Positions 8,139 through 16,090 are shown, counted from the stretch's first letter. The stretch: DNA of 32,245 bases from an uncultured Lachnospiraceae bacterium (GCA_947385425.1 CANDKY010000041.1:1-32245), one strand, 5' to 3'. Notes: generated by a model from the letters alone, not told the origin. Made by a program: numbers and translations.

Positions 8139-8403
8139 TGCTGTTTACCTCCGCGGCGTCTATCCCTCTGAGTATTACATATCCTTCCTGTTTATATTGA
8201 GTGTTATATATTTCGCGAAGTTTTTTGTTAAATTCTTTTGCTGTAGCAAAAGCTATTACATCCACCATTTTTTTTGGCAGATTACCTTTTCGGATAATGC
8301 TGTTACAATCTAAATGCTCATAAGTAAAATCAACATAATGGACTGTATATGGAATTTTATAATATGCAATTCCGTCTATGATAGTATAGGTAGGTTCTGC
8401 CAT
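8131..8403 (-). CDS. Small hypothetical protein coupled to the retropepsin-like gene
   Basis: Ninety residues, family not recognised. ATG at 8403 is preceded by AAAAGGAGC, a strong ribosome-binding site, which supports a real gene. The sequence is soluble and mixed alpha/beta in character. The N-terminal half has alternating hydrophobic stretches (YTIIDGIAYYKIPYTVHYVDFTY) split by polar residues, and the C-terminal half is Lys/Glu-rich. There is no signal peptide, helix or metal motif. It overlaps the downstream retropepsin-like gene by 8 bases and shares its AT-rich composition. It might be a partner or substrate of that protein, but nothing in the sequence proves this. Confidence 0.6.
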   Translation of the reverse strand: MAEPTYTIIDGIAYYKIPYTVHYVDFTYEHLDCNSIIRKGNLPKKMVDVIAFATAKEFNKKLREIYNTQYKQEGYVILRGIDAAEVNSID

Positions 8404-8463
8404 AAGTATTTGCTCCTTTTGATTAATGTTATAAAGTGATTAAATGTGGTTGCAGGAATATTC

Positions 8464-10005
8464 TCATAGTTGGTCATAATCTCCATAGCCTGGCGGCTGG
8501 ATATTTTGCCGCTGTTTATATTTCAGTCTGGTACGTCTGTTATAATTTGCTTTGTGGCGGCGCCTGCCTGCGAAACTGTAATTTTGTATGGATGACTTTA
8601 CGATAAAAAAAAGTATAAGTATCCCGGCGCCTGCAAGGATGCAGAGCAGTACCGTTTTTACATTTACAAAGATAATGTTTTCTTTTTCTTCTTCTTTTTC
8701 CGCTGGTTCCGGGGCGGCGACAGGCTCTGCCGGGCTGTCGAAATCGTAGGAGGATATGTTGGCGGCCATATCAATGGAAGCGCTTCCGACATATACGCCG
8801 TTGTAACTGTAGTCAATAGTGGCAAGCTGGTTTTCGTTTTCCTCGTCATAGGAAATGGTGGATTCCAGATCCTCAAAGGAGGCGGTTTTCGGCAGGATGA
8901 GATAACTGTTCCTGTTCAGGGACAGAAGCGGTTTGGAGTTGCCGAAGATACTGTTTTCCGTCTGGAAAAAATCAGCATTGTCAATATTGTATTTTGTTTC
9001 ATTTTCGGCTACATTGACGACTTCGAAGTTGCTGAAACCGTAGTTAAACAAGTCCATGGTATCCGTGAACTGATTCGGGGATTCTTCCTTCATAACCACG
9101 CAGATTAACTTCATGCCGTCTTGTTCCGCGCAGGTTACCAGTGTCTGGCGCGCCATGTCAGTGTAGCCGGTTTTGCCGCCGACGATTCCGTCATAAGAGT
9201 ATTCGCCTGTTACAAGCCTGTGGTGCGTGCGCAGGATGAAATCGTCAGGCTGGGTTTCCGTAGGTTCAAAATGGCGGGTAGGGGTATTTGATATTTTGGC
9301 CAGCAGTTCATTTTGGAAAAAAGAGCGTGCGATCATGGCAAGGTCATAAGCGGAGGTATAGTGGTTGTCGTCATGCAGCCCGTTGGGATTGGCAAAATGG
9401 GAATCCACACATCCCAGCTCCTGCGCTTTCCGGTTCATCATGTCTGCAAAACCTTCGATGCTGCCGCCGATATGTTCTGCTACGGCGTTTGCCGTCTCGT
9501 TGGCGGAGCCGACAAGGATGCCATACAGGGCTTCTTCCATAGTGAGCGCCTGCCCCATATCCATTCCCATGTTGGAGCTTCCGCGGGGAATGGAAAATAC
9601 GGCGTTTTCGGAAAAAGTAACCGTTTCGTCCAGGGAAGAGGTTTCCGCGGCAATCAGGCAGGTAAGGATTTTGGTGGTACTGGCCGGGTAGAGCTGTTCA
9701 TGGATATTTTTACTGTATAGGATAATACCGGTGTTGGCTTCCATGACAATAGCCGATTCCGCGCCTATGGCAGGGCCTTTGGGCCAGTTCTCAATTTCAT
9801 TGGACTGGACAGGGAGCGATTTCCTGGCTTCCATTGCTTCGTTCCGTTCATCCAGTGTAGCAGCATGTACATTCACGGTACAGTCCGGAAGCGTGCAGGA
9901 AAGGAAGCACAGGGAAAGGGCAAGGGCTTTCATCCTGTTTATATGTCCGGTAAATTTCAATCTGGTTTTCTTATTCACTTTATTATTAACTGGCAAAAAA
10001 TTCAT
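8464..10005 (-). CDS. dacF: D-alanyl-D-alanine carboxypeptidase (PBP5/DacF type)
   Basis: Removes the terminal D-Ala from peptidoglycan stem peptides at the outer membrane face. The 513-residue protein has an N-terminal signal/anchor (about 24-48). The S11 peptidase domain has all three motifs: S109-T-T-K112, S167-A-N and K278-T-G. A domain of about 120 residues follows, then a transmembrane helix around 445-472 and a basic cytosolic tail ending GYGDYDQL. A true helix instead of the usual amphipathic C-terminal anchor is typical of clostridial DacF. ATG at 10005 follows TAGGAG at seven bases. Part of the 3' end is duplicated at 7551-7590. Confidence 0.93.
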   Translation of the reverse strand: MNFLPVNNKVNKKTRLKFTGHINRMKALALSLCFLSCTLPDCTVNVHAATLDERNEAMEARKSLPVQSNEIENWPKGPAIGAESAIVMEANTGIILYSKNIHEQLYPASTTKILTCLIAAETSSLDETVTFSENAVFSIPRGSSNMGMDMGQALTMEEALYGILVGSANETANAVAEHIGGSIEGFADMMNRKAQELGCVDSHFANPNGLHDDNHYTSAYDLAMIARSFFQNELLAKISNTPTRHFEPTETQPDDFILRTHHRLVTGEYSYDGIVGGKTGYTDMARQTLVTCAEQDGMKLICVVMKEESPNQFTDTMDLFNYGFSNFEVVNVAENETKYNIDNADFFQTENSIFGNSKPLLSLNRNSYLILPKTASFEDLESTISYDEENENQLATIDYSYNGVYVGSASIDMAANISSYDFDSPAEPVAAPEPAEKEEEKENIIFVNVKTVLLCILAGAGILILFFIVKSSIQNYSFAGRRRHKANYNRRTRLKYKQRQNIQPPGYGDYDQL

Positions 10006-10048
10006 TACAAACTCCTATCTGTTCCGGCTTAGATTTTCTTCTCACAAT

Positions 10049-10076
10049 ACTATACACTATTTTTTGTGAAAACCAA
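10049..10076 (-). promoter_or_regulatory. Possible dacF promoter
   Basis: On the minus strand TTGGTT (10076-10071) and TATAGT (10054-10049) are 16 bases apart, about 45 bases upstream of the dacF start. The -35 box is weak. Confidence 0.35.
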
Positions 10077-10187
10077 ACTAATTTCATAAAAATTTAATGG
10101 AAAATTTTTGCTATTTATCGCATAATCAGATCTTTTATTTTTGGGTTAAAAGGTGTAAAATAAGGCACGGAGAAAAGGAGCAGTGAA

Positions 10188-10835
10188 ATGCGTTTGAGAA
10201 ATATAACGGGTGCGAGAGATATTATCGGCGGAAGTGAATTTGTGATCCATGAGCCGGAAAAACAAAAAGGGAATTGGGCGGCGGTTTTTGGGAATAATAA
10301 TCCTGTACACATAGAAGTAGGTATGGGAAAAGGCCGTTTTATTATGGATATGGCAAAGGCGCATCCTGATATAAATTATGTAGGGATAGAAAAGTATTCC
10401 AGTGTTTTGCTGCGGGCAGTGCAGAAGATGGAGCAGGAGCCGTTTCCCAATGTACGTTTTGTCAGGATGGAGGCGGAGGCGATTGCAGAGGTATTCGGCT
10501 TTGAAGAAGCCGGGCGGATATATCTTAATTTTTCCGATCCATGGCCGAAGGACAGGCATGCCAAACGGCGGCTGATGTCAAAAGAATTCCTGGCACGGTA
10601 TGACAGGATTCTGGAAAGGGATGGAAGCCTGGAATTTAAAACGGATAATAAAGATTTGTTTATGTTTGCCCTCGCAGAGCTGGAGCCGGCGGGATGGCGG
10701 GCCGAAGCGGTTTCCTATGATCTGCATCACGACAGGGAGATGATGCGGGGGAATATTATGACCGAGTATGAAGAGCGTTTTTCTTCCATGGGAAATGTTA
10801 TTTATAAGTATGTAGCCCAAAGACAGAAGAAGTAG
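10188..10835 (+). CDS. trmB: tRNA (guanine-N7)-methyltransferase
   Basis: Uses S-adenosylmethionine to methylate N7 of guanosine 46 in tRNA variable loops. The 215 residues are the usual bacterial length. Family marks are the SAM-binding loop HIEVGMGKGRF near 41-51, YVGIEKYSS, NFSDPWPKDRHAKRRL around 113-128, FKTDNKDLF, and the C-terminal TEYEERFSSMGNVIYK. The ATG at 10188 follows AAAAGGAGCAGTGAA, a strong ribosome-binding site. The gene is divergent from dacF and 44 bases upstream of trxA, with which it probably shares a transcript. Confidence 0.95.
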   Translation: MRLRNITGARDIIGGSEFVIHEPEKQKGNWAAVFGNNNPVHIEVGMGKGRFIMDMAKAHPDINYVGIEKYSSVLLRAVQKMEQEPFPNVRFVRMEAEAIAEVFGFEEAGRIYLNFSDPWPKDRHAKRRLMSKEFLARYDRILERDGSLEFKTDNKDLFMFALAELEPAGWRAEAVSYDLHHDREMMRGNIMTEYEERFSSMGNVIYKYVAQRQKK

Positions 10836-10879
10836 TAGTAGCGACAAATAAAAAATAGAAGAAAGAGAGGAAAAAGAGG

Positions 10880-11200
10880 ATGGAATTTAAGTTTACAACG
10901 GAAAATTTTCAGGCAGAAGTATTGGAAGCGGACAAACCGGTATTGGTAGATTTTTATGCAGACTGGTGCGGCCCATGTAAGATGATGGCTCCCGTTGTGG
11001 CAGAGATGGCTGGCCGTTATGAGGGGAAGGTAAAGGTTGGGAAGTGCAATATTGATGAGAATATGGATATTGCGCAGAAATACCGTGTGATGAATATTCC
11101 TACTTTTATGATATTTAAAGGCGGGCAGGCAGTGGATACGCTTGTGGGGGCGGTGCCGAAAGCCGAACTGGAGCGCAAACTGCAGGGAATAACCGAATAG
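10880..11200 (+). CDS. trxA: Thioredoxin
   Basis: Cytosolic dithiol-disulfide reductase that is recharged by thioredoxin reductase and supplies reducing power to many enzymes. It has 106 residues, a single thioredoxin fold, and the redox motif C30-G-P-C33 in YADWCGPCKMMAP. The cis-proline loop NIPTFMIFKGG is also present. AGAGGAAAAAGAGG precedes the ATG. It follows trmB at 44 bases; a weak hairpin after it (11213-11232) separates it from the antiporter operon. Confidence 0.96.
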   Translation: MEFKFTTENFQAEVLEADKPVLVDFYADWCGPCKMMAPVVAEMAGRYEGKVKVGKCNIDENMDIAQKYRVMNIPTFMIFKGGQAVDTLVGAVPKAELERKLQGITE

Positions 11201-11212
11201 GAAACAATACGG

Positions 11213-11232
11213 ACACTCGCGCTGCGGGTGTT
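11213..11232 (+). terminator. Weak hairpin between trxA and the antiporter operon
   Basis: ACACTCGC pairs with GCGGGTGT (one G-U pair) around GCT. The following TTTGTTTCGGTTTT is only a broken T-run, so this may be a leaky terminator that allows read-through into the operon. No separate promoter was found in 11201-11286. Confidence 0.4.
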
Positions 11233-11286
11233 TGTTTCGGTTTTGCGGAGGGGCGGAAACAGGAAAGGATAGGGAGGTGCAGGAAA

Positions 11287-11748
11287 ATGTACATATTTTT
11301 TTTCCTGGTTTGGTTGATTTTTAACGGGGCGGTAACTACCGAAATAATACTTTTCGGGCTTGCGGTTTCTGCTGCCATGTATATATTTATCTGTAAATTT
11401 ATGAATTTCAGTGTCCGGAGGGATATAGCTTATATGAGGCGCCTTCCGCGCATTCTGCAATATATCTGTGTGCTGGTCTGGGAAATTGTAAAGGCGAATT
11501 TTGCAGTAATAAAACTGATAACCAGTTCCCGCTATGAGTTGGAACCGGTGCTTGTCCGGTTCAGGATCGATTTGAAGACAAAACAGGCCAGGGTAGTGCT
11601 GGCAAACTCGATTACCCTTACTCCGGGGACAATAACGGTTTCGCTGGAGGAGGATGAGTATGTAGTGCACTGCCTGGATAAAGAACTGGCGGTAGGGATG
11701 AACCATTCCAGGTTTGTGGAACTGCTGGAAAAGTTGGAAAGGATGTAG
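11287..11748 (+). CDS. mrpE: Mrp-type cation/proton antiporter subunit E
   Basis: First gene of the antiporter operon. The 153-residue MnhE-family membrane protein has hydrophobic segments near 3-20 and 22-38, then IVKANFAVIKLI. The MnhE hallmark LANSITLTPGTITVSLEEDEYVVHCLD follows at about 107-132. In Mrp complexes subunit E is a small accessory membrane protein needed for assembly. GGGAGGTGC lies just before the ATG. Only six bases separate it from mrpF. Confidence 0.92.
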   Translation: MYIFFFLVWLIFNGAVTTEIILFGLAVSAAMYIFICKFMNFSVRRDIAYMRRLPRILQYICVLVWEIVKANFAVIKLITSSRYELEPVLVRFRIDLKTKQARVVLANSITLTPGTITVSLEEDEYVVHCLDKELAVGMNHSRFVELLEKLERM

Positions 11749-11753
11749 AGGAT

Positions 11754-12095
11754 ATGGTGGTAACAGGTGAGCTGACAGCATTAGAGATGGCATACCGGAC
11801 TGTCTATGTAGGGGCGCTGATTTTTCTGGCGCTTATGATAGCGCTGTGCCTCGTGCGGGCGGTAAGGGGGCCGAGTGTTGCGGACAGGATCGTGGCGGTC
11901 AATATGATGGGGACTATGGTAATGGTTATCATTGCCATCCTGGCGCTGTTGTTAAAGGAAGGGTATCTGGTAGACATCTGCCTTATTTATGCCATGATAA
12001 GTTTTTTAGCCGTAATTGTATTGACCAAAGTGTACATGGGTGTATATAAAGAGAACGAAAATGCAAAGGAGGGGCAGGGGAATGGGGGCGATTGA
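11754..12095 (+). CDS. mrpF: Mrp-type antiporter subunit F
   Basis: MnhF-family membrane protein of 113 residues with three helices (about 14-35, 46-66, 70-92). The conserved cytosolic loop RAVRGPSVADRIVAVN lies between helices one and two. It is part of the membrane arm of Mrp antiporters and of Mbh/Mbs-type complexes. Its last codons overlap the start of mrpG by 14 bases, showing tight coupling. The extra C-terminal tail KENENAKEGQGNGGD is hydrophilic. Confidence 0.9.
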   Translation: MVVTGELTALEMAYRTVYVGALIFLALMIALCLVRAVRGPSVADRIVAVNMMGTMVMVIIAILALLLKEGYLVDICLIYAMISFLAVIVLTKVYMGVYKENENAKEGQGNGGD

Positions 12096-12453
12096 ATGGA
12101 TACGCTTTATCGTGGGCGCCGTGGTGCTTTTGTGCGGGCTTTTCATCTTTGTAGTTGAAATATTCGGCATTTTCCATCTGCGTTATGTGCTGAACCGGAT
12201 GCATGCCGCAGCCATGGGTGATACACTGGGAATCAGTATTTCGCTTGTCGGGCTGATGATTTTTTCCGGGCTTAACTTTACAACGCTGAAGATGGCCCTG
12301 ATTATCGTATTTTTATGGCTTGCCTCCCCGGTATCCTCCCACCTGATTGCCAGGCTGGAAGTAACCACCAACAAGAAACTGGGGGAATTCTGCGAGGATG
12401 GTATGGTACTGACACATAACGGCGAACTGACGAAGGCAGAGCAGAGGGAGTGA
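12082..12453 (+). CDS. mrpG: Mrp-type antiporter subunit G
   Basis: MnhG/PhaG family, 123 residues from ATG 12082. The open frame reaches upstream to 12040, but AAAGGAGGGGCAGGGGA immediately precedes this ATG and the family begins here. Three helices are visible, and HLRYVLNRMHAAAMGDTLGISISLVGL is the family signature. The C-terminal 35 residues are polar. A 245-base gap with two tandem palindromic repeats follows before the MbhD gene, unusual in an operon whose other small genes overlap. Confidence 0.9.
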   Translation: MGAIEWIRFIVGAVVLLCGLFIFVVEIFGIFHLRYVLNRMHAAAMGDTLGISISLVGLMIFSGLNFTTLKMALIIVFLWLASPVSSHLIARLEVTTNKKLGEFCEDGMVLTHNGELTKAEQRE

Positions 12454-12698
12454 GGCATTGTCCGTGTCATTGCGGAACTGGAAACAGCAATGACAGAATC
12501 AATGCCCGGAAGGATTTCAGGACGCAGGAGCGGCCGGAAATACTTCCATATGAGGGGCATTGATACTGTCATTGCGGAATTGGAAACAGCAATGGCAGAA
12601 TCAATGCCCGGAAGGATTTCAGGACGCAAGTGCGGCCGGAAATACTTCCATATGAGGGGCATTGATACTGTCATTGCGGAACTGGAATAGGAGGAAAA
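12454..12698 (+). repeat. Tandem 102-bp palindromic repeat between mrpG and mbhD
   Basis: Two full units start at 12466 and 12568, and a third begins at 12670 but stops after 18 bases at the mbhD ribosome-binding site. Bases 12454-12465 resemble the right edge of a unit. Each unit holds two inverted repeats: GTCATTGC (12466-12473) with GCAATGAC (12487-12494), and ATCAATGCCC (12498-12507) with GGGCATTGAT (12555-12564). The second is extended inward by GGAAGGATTTC pairing imperfectly with GGAAATACTTCC. Copies differ by a few substitutions. The 102-base period keeps a frame open (12490-12690), but this is a by-product of the repeat. Confidence 0.85.
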
Positions 12699-13004
12699 AT
12701 GCAGGTATTTCAATATATTTTGCTTGGTTTTTTAGTGGTATGTGCGATTTCAGTAAGTTTTTCCAGAAAGCTGCTGAATTCCATCATGATATTTATGTCA
12801 TACAGCCTTGTTATGTCGATCATATGGATCTGTCTGGAGTCGCCGGATCTGGCTATCACGGAAGCGGCTGTAGGGGCAGGGGTTACGAGCGTGCTTTTCT
12901 TTGTTACGCTTAAGAAAATAAATGCAATGGAAGGCATTGGGGAACCGGCAGGCCCGGAAAAAGAAAAACGGGAGGCAAAGGAGGGAGCGGAGGGCAATGA
13001 GTAA
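12699..13004 (+). CDS. MbhD-like (DUF4040) antiporter subunit
   Basis: A 101-residue membrane protein with three hydrophobic helices and the DUF4040/MbhD signature SPDLAITEAAVGAGVTSVLFFVTL. In classical Mrp operons this domain is part of the C-terminal half of the long MrpA protein; here it is a separate gene, as in archaeal Mbh/Mbs clusters. The last 30 residues are Glu/Lys-rich and cytosolic. GGAGGAAAA precedes the ATG. It overlaps the next gene by 8 bases. Confidence 0.87.
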   Translation: MQVFQYILLGFLVVCAISVSFSRKLLNSIMIFMSYSLVMSIIWICLESPDLAITEAAVGAGVTSVLFFVTLKKINAMEGIGEPAGPEKEKREAKEGAEGNE

Positions 13005-13959
13005 GCTGAAATCGGAGCAGGAGTATGAGAAAACTGCGGCTTTCCATTTTTTCCGGTGGTTATCCGGGAGCAAAGATCCTTATCTTGACAATGTGGAGAT
13101 GAAACCGCAGGAGGAATATAAGGAAGAGGAAGCGACCATCCAGGAGCGGATGCGGGAACAGCAGATGATACGCGACAAGGTCTATGATACGGAGAAAAAC
13201 AAGAGACTGTTGTTCTTTCGGTATTTTTACCGGATTATGGCGGTGGTGTTCTGCGTGGTGCTTGGCGGGCTGCTTCTTGTGACCGTTTCGTACTTGCCGC
13301 CCACAGGGCGCGCGTCAAAACCGGATAATAATGAAGTCGCTGCCAGATATATCGAAAACGGTATGCAGGAAACGGGCGCAGTGAATGTAGTTACGGGTAT
13401 GATACTGACTTACCGTGCTTTTGATACGTTTGGCGAGACAAATGTACTTTTTATCGCGACCTGCTGTGTTATGATTATGCTGATGGCGGAGGATGAGGAG
13501 TTAAAGAAACAGGAACTGCTCAATGACCGGCGTTATGAGCCGAAAAATGACGCGATTTTGCAGGGGGTGGCTGCGGTGCTCGTCCCGGTTATCTTTATCT
13601 TTGGTATATATATCGTTTTAAACGGGCATTTATCGCCCGGGGGAGGCTTTTCCGGCGGGGCGGCAATGGGCGCCGGGATGATTCTGTATGTCAGTGCTTT
13701 CGGGTTTAAAAAGACGCAGCGTTTTTTTAATGAGGAAGTTTATAAGATCGCCAAGGTCTCCGCTTTATGTGTCTACGGGCTGGTCGGGATATATTATTAT
13801 GTGACAGGGGCAAATGGGCTGGATAACCATATCCCTCTTGGAATCCCGGGGCATATTATCAGCGCCGGCATTATTTTTCCTATTAATATTTGTGTCGGGA
13901 TAGAAGTGGCATGTACAATGTATGCTTTTTATGCGTTGTTCCGGAGAGGCGGGCTGTAG
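12997..13959 (+). CDS. Fused MbhE-MnhB antiporter subunit
   Basis: A 320-residue protein from ATG 12997, chosen because GGAGGGAGCGGAGGGCA precedes it; the frame is open back to 12922. Residues 1-70 are charged and cytosolic. A helix (78-98) and the MbhE-like AFDTFGETNVLFIATCCVMIML (about 141-162) correspond to the end of MrpA. Residues 186-320 are an MnhB domain with NGHLSPGGGFSGGAAMGAGMILY at about 209-231 and GHIISAGIIFPINICVG. It therefore joins the tail of MrpA to MrpB. The long charged N-terminal region is not standard for either family. Confidence 0.87.
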   Translation: MSKLKSEQEYEKTAAFHFFRWLSGSKDPYLDNVEMKPQEEYKEEEATIQERMREQQMIRDKVYDTEKNKRLLFFRYFYRIMAVVFCVVLGGLLLVTVSYLPPTGRASKPDNNEVAARYIENGMQETGAVNVVTGMILTYRAFDTFGETNVLFIATCCVMIMLMAEDEELKKQELLNDRRYEPKNDAILQGVAAVLVPVIFIFGIYIVLNGHLSPGGGFSGGAAMGAGMILYVSAFGFKKTQRFFNEEVYKIAKVSALCVYGLVGIYYYVTGANGLDNHIPLGIPGHIISAGIIFPINICVGIEVACTMYAFYALFRRGGL

Positions 13960-14079
13960 ATTATAACGGCATAACAGGAAATTGCCCGTGAGTGTCAGGC
14001 GGGGACAAGGGATAAAAAGTCCTGCACGGTTTCCGGGTGTGTAAAATCCCGCAGGATCTGCGAAAGGAGATGGTTTTGG

Positions 14080-14454
14080 ATGGGAAATAACTTGTTTGCC
14101 AATTACGGGGAAGCGGTGGCGATTCTTCTTTTTGTGATTGGCTTCGGCAATCTGCTGCTGCAGAGCAATTTAATTAAGAAGATTATCGGATTGAATATTA
14201 TGGATACGGCAGTGTATTTGTTCCTGGCAGAAAAGGGATATATCAGCGGAAGGGTGGCTCCCATTGTGACCGATGGGGTGCAGAGTGTAGAGACTTATAT
14301 TAATCCGGTGCCGAGCGGCCTGGTTTTGACCGGGATCGTAGTGTCTGTGTCTGTTTCGGCGCTTATGCTGTCGCTTACCATACGTCTGTATCAAAGATAC
14401 CACACGCTGGATCTGGATGAAATATCCCTGCGGCTGAACAAGGAGGGGTTGTAA
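14080..14454 (+). CDS. mrpC: Mrp-type antiporter subunit C (NuoK-like)
   Basis: A 124-residue, three-helix protein of the MnhC/NuoK family. Typical features are FVIGFGNLLLQSNLIKKIIGLNIMDTAVYLFL and DPVPSGLVLTGIVVSVS-like text (here NPVPSGLVLTGIVVSVS, about 76-92). NuoK-type subunits connect antiporter modules and carry membrane glutamates in respiratory complex I. A 120-base gap precedes it, and it starts at an ATG after AAAGGAGATGGTTTTGG. Only three bases separate it from the next gene. Confidence 0.9.
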   Translation: MGNNLFANYGEAVAILLFVIGFGNLLLQSNLIKKIIGLNIMDTAVYLFLAEKGYISGRVAPIVTDGVQSVETYINPVPSGLVLTGIVVSVSVSALMLSLTIRLYQRYHTLDLDEISLRLNKEGL

Positions 14455-14457
14455 AAT

Positions 14458-15975
14458 ATGGCGGGACAAATGGAGTTTGTGCAGAACTTTCCGTGTTTTT
14501 CAATTATGCTCTGTATGTTTGCGGGGATTATCAGTTCGGCGTTAAAGGGGAAAGCCGCAAAATGGATAAATACGGCAGTACTGTGCGCCAATATTCTGAT
14601 GTCGGCGGCAGTTCTTCTGTTTGCAGTAGACAAAGGGGGATATTATGTCTATGTGATGGGGCAGTTTCCGGCGCCGTGGGGCAATGAACTCAGGGTAGGC
14701 GTACTTGAGGCCGGCATGGCATTGTTTTTCTGTGTGATTATGCTTTTGTCCCTGATGGGCGGCAGGCATAAGCTGATTCAGGAAGTGAAGGAGGGAAAGC
14801 ACGGTCTGTATTACATACTGACGGATCTGATGCTGAGTTCCCTGCTGGCGCTTATATATACCAACGACTTGTTTACGGCATATGTATTTGTGGAAATCAA
14901 TACCATTTCCGCCTGCGGGCTCATTATGATAAGGCAGAACGGGCGCACGATAGAGGCGGCTGTCCGGTATATGATTATGAGCCTGCTGGGTTCCGGATTG
15001 TTTTTGATGGGGCTGTGTATGCTGTATGATTTGACCGGGCATCTGCTTATGTCCAATATTGAGGGAAAAGTGCGGGAGATTTATCTTGCGGGGACAGGCA
15101 GCAGTTACCATATTCCGCTGTTGATTACGATTGCCGTTATATCAGTGGGCCTTGCCATTAAGAGTGCATTATTTCCTTTCCACGCATGGCTGCCGGATGC
15201 TTATGGATATTCTACCGTCTCATCGGCGGCGATCCTGTCCAGTCTTGTGTCGAAAGGGTATATCTTCCTGTTATTTAAGATTATTTACCGTGTCATAGGT
15301 TTTGAGGTGTTCCATGACAGTAAGATCGTGAATATCCTTTTTATTTTCAGCCTGATGGGGATGATATTCGGTTCTTTAAGTGCAATCAAGGAGAATGATG
15401 TGCGCCGGATGATTGCCTTTTCCTCCATTGCCCAGATTGGTTATATTTATATGGGCATCGGTATGGGGACCCAGGCGGGGATGGTGGCTGCTGTGTTCCA
15501 CGTGCTGTCCCATGCGGCTACGAAGTCTTTGCTGTTTATTGCGGCGATCGGCCTGACGGATGTATCGGGAGGCAGCAGGAAGCTAACGGAACTGACGGGT
15601 TCGGGCTATCGGAATAAGATAGCAGGTGTGGCATTTATGGTTGGTTCGCTCTCTATGGTGGGTGTCCCTTTGTTTTCAGGCTTTATCAGTAAGCTGCTGT
15701 TTTCCCAGGCTGCAGTCCAGAATGAGGGGAAGATGCTTCCCACATTGATTGTCCTGGGTATCAGTACTATTCTGAATGCTATTTATTTTATGAAGACGGT
15801 GATACGTATTTATACGCCGGTGGGGGAGACGGAGTATTTTGGGGTGACATGGCGGGAGAATAAAGGGTATGCGGCGGCATTGGTTTGTTTTATGGCGCTG
15901 AATGTTATGCTTGGTGTTTTTTCGCAGCCTATCGTGGATTTGATTGGGGTGGGGCTGGATTCTTTCTCAGCGTGA
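14458..15975 (+). CDS. mrpD: Mrp antiporter subunit D-type (proton-translocating module 1)
   Basis: A 505-residue multi-helix protein of the complex I NuoN/M/L antiporter family. The conserved Glu146 lies in FTAYVFVEINTIS, Lys235 in VGLAIKSALFPFHAWLPDAYG, and Lys266 in LVSKGYIFL. These match the charged chain proposed to carry protons or cations. MRRMIAF-type text (VRRMIAFSSIAQIGYI) marks the second half-channel. It is directly coupled to mrpC, the usual C-D order. Unlike the three later copies, it reads LVSKGY in place of (V/T)KAG, so it is the most distinct member. A hairpin cluster begins two bases after its stop. Confidence 0.92.
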   Translation: MAGQMEFVQNFPCFSIMLCMFAGIISSALKGKAAKWINTAVLCANILMSAAVLLFAVDKGGYYVYVMGQFPAPWGNELRVGVLEAGMALFFCVIMLLSLMGGRHKLIQEVKEGKHGLYYILTDLMLSSLLALIYTNDLFTAYVFVEINTISACGLIMIRQNGRTIEAAVRYMIMSLLGSGLFLMGLCMLYDLTGHLLMSNIEGKVREIYLAGTGSSYHIPLLITIAVISVGLAIKSALFPFHAWLPDAYGYSTVSSAAILSSLVSKGYIFLLFKIIYRVIGFEVFHDSKIVNILFIFSLMGMIFGSLSAIKENDVRRMIAFSSIAQIGYIYMGIGMGTQAGMVAAVFHVLSHAATKSLLFIAAIGLTDVSGGSRKLTELTGSGYRNKIAGVAFMVGSLSMVGVPLFSGFISKLLFSQAAVQNEGKMLPTLIVLGISTILNAIYFMKTVIRIYTPVGETEYFGVTWRENKGYAAALVCFMALNVMLGVFSQPIVDLIGVGLDSFSA

Positions 15976-15977
15976 AA

Positions 15978-16090
15978 AGAAGTTCTAAGACGGCAAAGGA
16001 CGCCGCCTAAGAACTTCTAGGATTTGCATGCAGAATGCATGGCAAATCCATTTCACGCGGAAGAATGCCCTGGAAAGCGGGCATTCTTCC
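15978..16090 (+). repeat. Three consecutive hairpins inside the antiporter operon
   Basis: Hairpin one pairs 15978-15994 with 16002-16018 (AGAAGTTCTAAGACGGC against GCCGCCTAAGAACTTCT, two mismatches). Hairpin two pairs GGATTTGCATGC (16020-16031) with GCATGGCAAATCC (16037-16049), one bulge. Hairpin three pairs GGAAGAATGCCC (16059-16070) perfectly with GGGCATTCTTCC (16079-16090). No T-run follows, so they are not classic terminators. The centre of hairpin one matches the centre of the MITE at 27598-27786 at 22 of 27 positions. Confidence 0.8.

Noticed and set aside
8404..8463. Transposase or integrase as the agent of the dacF-end insertion
   Set aside because: No such gene or inverted terminal repeat was found around 7551-8510; only the duplicated tail supports insertion.
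12490..12690. 66-codon frame with a repeated peptide (MPGRISGR..GRKYFHMRGIDTVIAELE)
   Set aside because: The frame is open only because the 102-base repeat is a multiple of three. It has no ribosome-binding site and its sequence is the palindromic repeat itself.
13960..14079. Riboswitch or attenuator between the MbhE-MnhB and mrpC genes
   Set aside because: Only short, weak pairings (TCCTGC with GCAGGA) are visible, with no terminator or known consensus.
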